A DNA stretch of 8,709 nucleotides. Source: CAYNYM01 sp049366815 (GTDB lineage Bacteria; Desulfobacterota; DSM-4660; Desulfatiglandales; HGW-15). Location of the stretch: NCBI GenBank assembly GCA_049366815.1, contig JBMNCO010000024.1, forward strand, positions 1 to 8,709, read 5' to 3'. The position numbers were made by a program, and so were the translations under genes. How positions within the stretch are numbered: position 1 is the stretch's first letter; the number at the start of each line of letters is the position of its first letter. Below the pieces are notes generated by a model. That model was not told the origin of the DNA and did no database searches. It worked only from the letters and a program-made list of their open reading frames with translations. This document shows, one piece after another, positions 1 to 5,824 of the stretch.

Positions 1-1
1 C

Positions 2-664
2 CGCCTGCAGATGGCATCGGACATCGCCGGGGGCATGGCCGACATTTTTGAGAACCTCTATGAGCTGACCGGCAAAAAGCAGAAGGAGTTCTTCTACCTG
101 AGCAAGGGCGCGGCCCTGCTCCAGGCCATCATCAACACGGCCCAGGCCGTCACCAAGGCCCTGGCCCAGGGCGGATTCCTGGGCATCGCCCAGGCCGCAG
201 CCGTCAGCGCGATGGGAGCGGTTCAGATCGCCAAGATCGGGGCGCAGAAGCTCGCCGGGGGCGGAGCGATCCTCGGGCGGTCTCCCCACAGCAAGGCGGA
301 CAATATCCCCGTCATGGCCACGGCAGGGGAATGGATGCACCCGGTCGAGACGGTCCGCTATTACGGATCGCAGGTCATGGAGGCCATGCGGCAGAGACTG
401 ATCCCCCGCGAGCTCTTCGCGGGCCTCCGGCTCCCCTCCTTTTCCGCGCCAAGACCCGCCTGGGCGCTCGCCGCGGGCGGCCCGGTCCCGGCCAACGCTT
501 CAGGGAGCGGGCAGGGGCAGGAAGGCGGAGGGATCCATATCGTCAATGTGATCGACCCGAACCTTCTGGACCGGTACATGGCGTCCAATGCCGGTCAAAA
601 GACCGTGCTCAACGTGCTCAGCCAAAACAGCTTCATGGTCAAGCAGATCCTTTCGGAGGCCTAA
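2..664 (+). CDS. Phage tail tape-measure protein, C-terminal part (5' truncated by window edge)
   Basis: The frame is open to the left edge (codons for R-L-Q precede the Met at position 11), so this is the end of a longer gene. Numbering from that Met, residues 30-80 are an Ala/Gly/Ile-rich stretch (SKGAALLQAIINTAQAVTKA, then GGFLGIAQAAAVSAMGAVQI) typical of the hydrophobic C-terminal part of tape-measure proteins. Residues 91-120 hold a SKADNIPVMATAGEWMHP segment, matching the recurring family pattern of a D-x-IP-x-x-x-x-x-GE-hydrophobic turn. A Gly/Ser/Gln linker (about 155-174) leads to a final IHIVNVIDPNLLDRYM segment and a short helix, also a common ending. Tape-measure proteins span the tail tube, fix tail length and are released during DNA entry. 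The position just before the tail-tip genes agrees. The stop lies 3 bases before the next ATG. The function call is secure; the true length is unknown. Confidence 0.88.
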   Translation, partial: RLQMASDIAGGMADIFENLYELTGKKQKEFFYLSKGAALLQAIINTAQAVTKALAQGGFLGIAQAAAVSAMGAVQIAKIGAQKLAGGGAILGRSPHSKADNIPVMATAGEWMHPVETVRYYGSQVMEAMRQRLIPRELFAGLRLPSFSAPRPAWALAAGGPVPANASGSGQGQEGGGIHIVNVIDPNLLDRYMASNAGQKTVLNVLSQNSFMVKQILSEA

Positions 665-667
665 CCC

Positions 668-1888
668 ATGGCGTTTTCATCCGGCAGTGTGTCGACCTTC
701 TCGGGGGCCACCGGCCTGCTCCAGGCCCTGCTCGATTTCGTGTGCGGCACCGAAGTGGCGTCTGAAAGTTTGGGGACGCCGGACGGCATCGAAACCTATT
801 TCGCCGGCACCCTGGCCAACAATCCCGTGGGCCTCGGGCGGTGCGTGGCGACCTACACGATATCGAGCGTGGTGCACCAGGCCGTGGATGACGGGGCCGG
901 GAACATCGCCGGGACGGGCATCTCGGCGGGGACCATCGACTATCCCACCGGGGACTTTGAAATCACCTTCACGACGGCTCCCGATAACGGCAGCTCTTTG
1001 ACGGCCGACTACATCAGCGGCGATCCCGGAAGGGACTGGCGTGTGGAGTGCCACCGCAATACCCGCTCAAGACCGAGCCCCGGGTACACCGAACCCTTCG
1101 GGAGCGACTGCAAGGAGGTGATCCTTTCCAATACCGGGATGTCCGGGCAGGAGGCCGCGATCGTCGGTATCCGCGAATGGCAGTATCCGGCCGCAAACGC
1201 ACGCGGCTGGGACCTGAACGGGTACCTGCTCTATGGACCGCCGGCCGATTGGAACAGCAACAGCAACAGCCACGGGCGCACCTCCTATGATACGACCTGG
1301 CATCATTATAAAGAGCACCCCATGCTGCCCCTGATCAACGACACCATGTATTACTGGATCTATTCCAACCAGCAGCGGATCGTGGTTGTCGTCAAGGTGC
1401 AGAGCAATTACGAGTCGGCCTATCTCGGGTTCGGGCGGCGCTTCGGAACGCCCGGGGACTACCCCTACCCTTTATGCGTTATCGGCTCCCATTACGGCAA
1501 CAGCATCTTTTCATCAACGGACGCCGACCACACCTACATCGCTTCCTGCAATCAATCCAGCAACTACAAGGCATGGATCGTGGAGCCGGCCAACCAGTAC
1601 ATGTACTGGAACGGGAGCGCCGATCAGCCCGTGTTTCTTCCGAGAAACCCGTTTTCCACCCTGGGAACTATGGACCATACCGCCAACGGCAAGTACCTGA
1701 TGACGCCCGTTTATATCTGCAAATACATCGGCAAGGACAATCTCATGGACCTTGACGGGGTGCTTCATTGTATGGGCGTGGGCGTTCAGTCGGAAGACAC
1801 CCTGACCTTTGAAGGCAAGACCTTCCGGGTATTTCAGAATGTTTTCAGGACGGACTATTACGAATTCATGGCCATAAGGGAGGACTGA
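668..1888 (+). CDS. Phage tail structural protein with beta-rich insert, paralog of the next gene
   Basis: This 406-residue protein starts at ATG with GGAGG at 655-659, 8 bases upstream. It opens with a helix-like stretch (GATGLLQALLDF, 13-24). Residues about 43-115 look like a self-contained beta domain (AGTLANNPVG; GTGISAGTIDYPTGDFEITF; TTAPDNGSSLTADY), a pattern I know from other phage tail and baseplate proteins. The rest is rich in aromatic residues and includes EVILSNTGMSGQEAAIVGIR (150-169), RIVVVVKVQSNYESAYLGFG (237-256) and PGDYPYPLCVIGS (262-274). To my knowledge, similar stretches occur in unnamed virion proteins encoded near tail genes. No catalytic motif, signal peptide or membrane segment is visible. 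Its end (DTLTFEGKTFRVF, 377-389) resembles the end of the downstream protein. Placed between tape measure and distal-tail gene, it is probably a virion component of the tail tip, possibly peripheral. The exact role is unknown. Confidence 0.68.
   Translation: MAFSSGSVSTFSGATGLLQALLDFVCGTEVASESLGTPDGIETYFAGTLANNPVGLGRCVATYTISSVVHQAVDDGAGNIAGTGISAGTIDYPTGDFEITFTTAPDNGSSLTADYISGDPGRDWRVECHRNTRSRPSPGYTEPFGSDCKEVILSNTGMSGQEAAIVGIREWQYPAANARGWDLNGYLLYGPPADWNSNSNSHGRTSYDTTWHHYKEHPMLPLINDTMYYWIYSNQQRIVVVVKVQSNYESAYLGFGRRFGTPGDYPYPLCVIGSHYGNSIFSSTDADHTYIASCNQSSNYKAWIVEPANQYMYWNGSADQPVFLPRNPFSTLGTMDHTANGKYLMTPVYICKYIGKDNLMDLDGVLHCMGVGVQSEDTLTFEGKTFRVFQNVFRTDYYEFMAIRED
1253..1270 (+). repeat. Three tandem copies of a 6-base unit coding Asn-Ser
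   Basis: AACAGC occurs three times in a row, in frame, giving NSNSNS at residues 196-201 of the 406-residue tail protein. The 6-base unit means copy change would add or remove two residues without shifting frame. It sits in a Gly/Ser/Asn-rich, probably loop-forming stretch. It is short and may be chance. Confidence 0.7.
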
Positions 1889-1892
1889 ACCG

Positions 1893-2852
1893 GTGAGCCT
1901 GGTCAACCATCAGATCCATTACAACGTGTCGTCCCATAAGGATGTGCTCGCCAAGATCCGCAACTTCGCGATGGCCCGGGGATGGACCTCCGATCATTAT
2001 GAAACGGGCGTGAAATGGGCGAACACCGGGGGCGGGTATTATGACTGGATCGCGGGAAACGAGGATTTTCTTCAGCTCTGGAGCGACGCCTATGGTTCGC
2101 AGAACATGGTCTTTCGGTTCAGGGCCACCGGTTCCGGCGCGGACCCCCAGGAGGAAATCCTTCATCTTACCGGCATCGAACCGGCCCAGCGCGCCCTCGA
2201 TCACACCTCTTCCTATCACCCGGTCGACAGGCATTGTTATACCCACACTTACTCACGCAAGCTGAGCCTTTCTCCCGGGCAAATGCCCTGCCTGTGGCTT
2301 TTCGGGAACGATCAATTCATCTTCGCGATCATTCAAACGACGGCAAGCCTGGTGCAGGGCCTGTTTTTCGGGACCGTGGAGCTTTTTGATACTTCGGATG
2401 TGCTGTATCTCAGCATGCTTTCTCAAAGTCCGTCAACGACGCTTCGCAAATGGTATGAGGCGGAAAGTTACCTGACAGCCTTTCGGATGCCGTTATTCTT
2501 TTGGCAGGACACGTACAATATTTACTGGTGCAACACGGGCGCCGGGGCCTCAAACACCTTGAGATACAACCTGAGATTCACCCACGATCAGGCCTTCGGG
2601 TATTTCAACAAGCTGGACCAGGCCGTCGCGGCGAACAATTTCAGCGGCAAGCGCACCCTGATAAAGCCCACGGTGTTTATGCAGAGGGCATCGGACAGCC
2701 TGTGGTATCCGGTGGGGACCTTGCCGATTTACTGGATCGTTTACGAGGGCCTGCAGATCGGCCAGACCCTGACCTACGGCACGGAACAATACCTGTGTTT
2801 CCCGAGCATTTATTCGTCCGCTAAATACGGCATTGCGGTAAGGGTGGTCTGA
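1893..2852 (+). CDS. Phage tail structural protein, diverged paralog of the preceding gene
   Basis: This 319-residue protein starts at GTG, 4 bases after the previous stop, with AGGGAGGA (1877-1884) 8 bases upstream; no nearby ATG fits as well. It opens with a helix followed by a GW motif (KDVLAKIRNFAMARGW, 16-31), comparable to the helix at the start of the previous protein. The body is aromatic and beta-rich: LWLFGNDQFIFAIIQTTASL (134-153) followed by VQGLFFGTVELFDTSDVLYL (154-173). The end, QTLTYGTEQYLCFPSIYSSA then KYGIAVR (291-317), parallels the end of the previous protein in hydrophobic pattern and several identities. The beta insert of the previous protein is absent, which explains much of the length difference. 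No catalytic motif is seen. It is probably a tail-tip virion protein acting with its neighbour. Alternative: a chaperone or assembly factor; I see nothing that favours this. Confidence 0.66.
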   Translation: MSLVNHQIHYNVSSHKDVLAKIRNFAMARGWTSDHYETGVKWANTGGGYYDWIAGNEDFLQLWSDAYGSQNMVFRFRATGSGADPQEEILHLTGIEPAQRALDHTSSYHPVDRHCYTHTYSRKLSLSPGQMPCLWLFGNDQFIFAIIQTTASLVQGLFFGTVELFDTSDVLYLSMLSQSPSTTLRKWYEAESYLTAFRMPLFFWQDTYNIYWCNTGAGASNTLRYNLRFTHDQAFGYFNKLDQAVAANNFSGKRTLIKPTVFMQRASDSLWYPVGTLPIYWIVYEGLQIGQTLTYGTEQYLCFPSIYSSAKYGIAVRVV

Positions 2853-4552
2853 TGACAAGTTACGGCGGCGTCATATCCGGCGATCAGACCCCGGAGCAGG
2901 CCGGGGCCCTGGATCTCTTCGGCTTTGTTTACGGCAGCAAACGACCAAACGCTCAGGGTATCGCCCGCCCCTGGGACGGCTACGGCGCTGCAAGCCCGGA
3001 TACAAGATCCGTTTCCATGTCCCCCGCCGCCGGGGACGGCATCCTCGCCCACAGTTTCGGGGATGAGCAGATTTTTCACCGGATCTGGTTCGAGCCCGTT
3101 TCGATCGACGCGGGATTCATTGTGGAGGACCGGGAGTATGCCCTTTCCATCTGGAACGCGCACTTTGATCAATATGCGGACATCACGGCAATCGAGGGCG
3201 TAACCCCCGAGGGGACCGGGATCGGTCCGGATGAGACGCCGATCCGGATTCAGAAATTATGGGAAAAGGTTTTCTCCGTCGCGGTTTTTCGGATCGGCCC
3301 GCCGTTTCAGAACACCGTTTACCGGTTCACGATCAATGGCGGAGTCTACGAGCTGCTCATCACAGGCATGAGGGTTATCGCCTTTGCCGCTCCGCCCAAT
3401 TGGGACAAGGCCGTCGGCATGGGGTATGCCTTTGACACCGTGATCGCGACAAGGGAGCGGTTCAAGGAGCAGCGGCGGCCCCTCCGGCTGAGGCCCGTAA
3501 GGGACGCAGGGCTTTCCCTGCTCCTGGAGGGCGTAAATGCGGAGCGCATCGTCAACCTGCTCGCCTACGGCCATGACAAGGTCTTCGGGGTGCCGATCTA
3601 TCCCGAGGCCGTCTTTACGAATGACACATTGACCGGGCAGACATCCTTCAACGCCGCCAATGACATTTCGCGGTTCTGGAACCTCCACAATCTCTCTCAA
3701 TACGTGATGATCACGGATCATGAAAAGATGCAGGGAGAGATCAAGGAGGTGTTGGAAGTATCCGGCAGCACGATCTCACTGAAGATTCCCGTCAACCAGC
3801 AATTCACACCGCAAAAGAGCGTCATCTATCCCGTCTTTTTCGGCCTGCTCGACACGCCCGATTTTTCTCCGAAGACGGATTCCCTGGAAGAGATCCGGAT
3901 CGGGTTCCAGGAGTTCGATGACGGGTCCCTGGGCGGGATTCCGGGCGCCGAGGGAGCGGCGGCCCTCTTCCCGATTGAACCCGACTGGTCAAAATTGCCG
4001 GCCAGACGCTTCCTGTTTTCCCGGCATTTGATGGGGTATCCGGGGACGATCCATGAAATCGGGGAGACCACGACGCGGGTCCCGATCTCCCTGGACATGG
4101 GCGTGCTGCTCGGTAAGGCCGAAGAGTTTGAGCTGCTGGATTTTTTCTGCACACATCACGGCAGGCACTTGCGGCTGTGGCTCAAATCTCCGGTTCGCGC
4201 CTTTACCCTCAAGCAGGATATGGCAAGCGGTTCCACGGTCCTCTATGTGGAGCGAAACGGGGCCCAGGACTGGTATCAGGGCCACGAGAGGATTTATATC
4301 CTGATGGCCGACGGCGAGCTGCTTGTGCGCCATGTGCAGGGCATTATTGACGATACGGATAACGACCGGCTGATCCTCAGCCTGGACTCCTCCCTCGGTC
4401 GGGACGTGACCCTTGTCAACCACTACATCATCGGCCGGTATCTGCTCGCCCGTTTCGACATGGACAAGCTGGATCTCTCCTTTATCACGGATGGGGTCTC
4501 CAGGGCGGCCCTTAAATTTCTTGAACTTACGGCGGAGTATTCGGAGCTATGA
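2852..4552 (+). CDS. Distal-tail-type phage protein, 566 residues
   Basis: The ATG shares its A with the previous TGA (TGATG), with the purine-rich GGTAAGGGTGG just upstream. Residues about 72-180 form an Ig-like beta region (FHRIWFEPVSIDAGFIVEDR, then ALSIWNAHFDQYADITAI); the I/V-WNA-x-x motif is familiar from tail proteins of B3-like and related phages. Residues 379-455 hold WSKLPARRFLFSR, then LLDFFCTHHGRHLRLWLKSP (428-447), resembling the R/G-R-x-x-x-hydrophobic-W-x-P-S signature of phage distal-tail proteins. Residues about 530-562 (RYLLARFDMDKLDLSF, then ALKFLEL) resemble the end of such proteins. Two stretches, about 283-331 and 477-530, look like copies of one beta module. It is longer than DUF2460 (distal tail) proteins, roughly 200 residues. 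It is inferred to cap the tail tube and bind the hub encoded next. Family assignment is by pattern memory, so role confidence is moderate. Confidence 0.72.
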   Translation: MTSYGGVISGDQTPEQAGALDLFGFVYGSKRPNAQGIARPWDGYGAASPDTRSVSMSPAAGDGILAHSFGDEQIFHRIWFEPVSIDAGFIVEDREYALSIWNAHFDQYADITAIEGVTPEGTGIGPDETPIRIQKLWEKVFSVAVFRIGPPFQNTVYRFTINGGVYELLITGMRVIAFAAPPNWDKAVGMGYAFDTVIATRERFKEQRRPLRLRPVRDAGLSLLLEGVNAERIVNLLAYGHDKVFGVPIYPEAVFTNDTLTGQTSFNAANDISRFWNLHNLSQYVMITDHEKMQGEIKEVLEVSGSTISLKIPVNQQFTPQKSVIYPVFFGLLDTPDFSPKTDSLEEIRIGFQEFDDGSLGGIPGAEGAAALFPIEPDWSKLPARRFLFSRHLMGYPGTIHEIGETTTRVPISLDMGVLLGKAEEFELLDFFCTHHGRHLRLWLKSPVRAFTLKQDMASGSTVLYVERNGAQDWYQGHERIYILMADGELLVRHVQGIIDDTDNDRLILSLDSSLGRDVTLVNHYIIGRYLLARFDMDKLDLSFITDGVSRAALKFLELTAEYSEL

Positions 4553-5343
4553 CCTACCAGGAAGAACTGCAGAAGACCGAACAGAGCGCCATGCCCGAGC
4601 TCTACGTGATTCAATCGGGCGGAAGCTTCGAGCGGGTGACATCCTTTTCCGAAAGCCTCGCGTTTCAGGGCTATCAATATAGGCCCGCCCCGATCAAACG
4701 GAGCGGTTTTACAACGGACGCTCATCTCGGGGCCACAAAGGTCACGATCGCCGCATCCGTAAAAAGCACCTTTGGAAAATACATCGCCAATCAGCCCATC
4801 GAGCCCACCCGGATCAAGATCTACCGGGCCGTGGCCCCGAGTCTTGAAAGTTTTGCGTCTCTTTTCAGCGGCCGCGTCATGACCGTCGCCTTCCGCAATC
4901 GCGTGGCCACGGCGATCTGCCAGAACCGGAGCGCGATCCTGGACGCCGTGGTCCCCGGGATCGTGTATCAGAGCTATTGCAACCATCAGCTTTTCGATAC
5001 CGGGTGCGGCCTCAACGATAACGACTACAAGACCGGGGCGACTGTCGCGGATATCACCGGATCGGATCTCACCCTGATGGGCCTGGGAGACCCTCCGGAC
5101 GGATACTACAAGGGCGGCATCGCGGTCTACGACACGGACATGCGCCTGATCACCCATCACACGGGCAGCACCGTCTCCCTGCAGCTCCCCTTTGATTCCC
5201 GGGTCAAGTTGGGATCGACTCTCAATGTCTACCCGGGGTGCGACGGCAGCCCGGAGACCTGCAAGGACAAGTTCAACAACTACGGCAGGTTTTTGGGGAT
5301 GCCCCTCATCCCTTCAAAGAACCCGGTCATGTGGGGGGTATAA
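4549..5343 (+). CDS. Tail hub protein, DUF2163/Phage_BR0599 (lambda gpL-like), likely Fe-S binding
   Basis: This 264-residue protein overlaps the previous gene by 4 bases (ATGA), with GGAG at 4534-4537. The end, YPGCDGSPETCKDKFNNYGR (228-247) followed by FLGMPLIP, matches the Phage_BR0599 C-terminal pattern GCD-x-x-x-x-x-C-x-x-x-F-x-N with F-x-G-x-P-x-IP. Members sit at the hub below the distal-tail ring; lambda gpL and the hub of the Rhodobacter gene transfer agent are relatives, and both are reported to hold a 4Fe-4S cluster. Five cysteines are present: C124, C144, C153, C231, C238. The last four fall in pairs spaced 9 and 7 apart, which agrees with my memory of the gpL ligands. Between the pairs (about 165-230) is an inserted beta module ending LQLPFDSRVKLGSTLNVYPG. 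The gene before the peptidase and J-like gene is exactly where a hub gene is expected. The cluster itself is inferred. Confidence 0.85.
   Translation: MTYQEELQKTEQSAMPELYVIQSGGSFERVTSFSESLAFQGYQYRPAPIKRSGFTTDAHLGATKVTIAASVKSTFGKYIANQPIEPTRIKIYRAVAPSLESFASLFSGRVMTVAFRNRVATAICQNRSAILDAVVPGIVYQSYCNHQLFDTGCGLNDNDYKTGATVADITGSDLTLMGLGDPPDGYYKGGIAVYDTDMRLITHHTGSTVSLQLPFDSRVKLGSTLNVYPGCDGSPETCKDKFNNYGRFLGMPLIPSKNPVMWGV
5333..5338 (+). promoter_or_regulatory. G-rich ribosome binding site supporting a TTG start
   Basis: Six G in a row lie 6 bases before TTG at 5345, inside the last codons of the hub gene. A G run can pair with the anti-Shine-Dalgarno CCUCC, with one G-U pair. The next in-frame ATG (codon 31 of the peptidase) would cut off the conserved W-x-GTPYR segment, so this site decides the start. 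Confidence 0.6.
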
Positions 5344-5344
5344 A

Positions 5345-5824
5345 TTGAAGCCCTATTTTGAAAATGACCCGGCGTGGGTCAGATTCCTGGAGATCCTTCA
5401 ATCCTGGAAGGGGACGCCTTACCGGCACCTTCAGATGGTAAAGGGCCGGGGGGCGGACTGCTCCCTTTTTGTGGCAGCCTGCTTCCGGGAAGCCGGGATC
5501 TTGACCGAGGTGAGATATGACTATTATCCCCGGGACTGGCATTACCACACGCATGAGGAATATGTCACGGACGGATTTTTAAAGCACCTGCGCGAACATC
5601 TCCTGCCCGGATTGGCCATCCGTGAGGAGGACCCCAAAACGCCCCTTTTCCGCGGGGACTTCATCGGATTCAGCTCGGTCAAGAGCGGGGTCACCAATCA
5701 CGCGGGCCTTTATATCGGGGGCGGCCGCATGATCCACAGCATCAATCACCGCGGTGTGATCGAGTCGTTCATGGGCTCGTTCTGGCGCGAAAAGATGACA
5801 ACCATTGTGAGGGTCCTCGTCTGA
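5345..5824 (+). CDS. NlpC/P60-family tail peptidase (TTG start)
   Basis: The 159-residue protein is a single NlpC/P60 domain. WKGTPYRHLQ (21-30) and KGRGADCSLFVAACF (33-47) carry the catalytic Cys39; NHAGLYIGGGRMIHS (118-132) carries His119 and the third polar residue, His131. The fold is a papain-like cysteine peptidase that cuts stem-peptide bonds of peptidoglycan; phage tail versions act during entry, and lambda gpK also has a role in assembly. Lambda gpK has an extra N-terminal Mov34/JAB metalloprotease domain; this protein lacks it and so resembles the stand-alone enzyme of gene transfer agents. The frame is open further upstream, to 5192, but that part overlaps the conserved end of the hub gene and is not credible. 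TTG lies 2 bases after the hub TAA, behind a G run at 5333-5338. HYHTH (66-70) is an unusual His cluster. No signal peptide. The next gene overlaps its stop by one base. Confidence 0.88.
   Translation: MKPYFENDPAWVRFLEILQSWKGTPYRHLQMVKGRGADCSLFVAACFREAGILTEVRYDYYPRDWHYHTHEEYVTDGFLKHLREHLLPGLAIREEDPKTPLFRGDFIGFSSVKSGVTNHAGLYIGGGRMIHSINHRGVIESFMGSFWREKMTTIVRVLV

Noticed and set aside
331..1001. Two open frames on the + strand (331-765 and 588-1001) overlapping the tape-measure end and the next gene
   Set aside because: Their translations are Arg/Pro/Gly-rich shadow sequence, and both conflict with better genes in another frame.
4423..5160. A 245-codon open frame on the minus strand opposite the hub gene
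   Set aside because: It lies antisense to a well-supported conserved gene, its translation is low in recognisable motifs, and long antisense frames are common in GC-rich coding DNA.
5192..5344. An upstream ATG start for the peptidase at 5192
   Set aside because: It would add about 51 residues translated out of frame across the conserved C terminus of the hub gene; those residues have shadow composition and no domain match.
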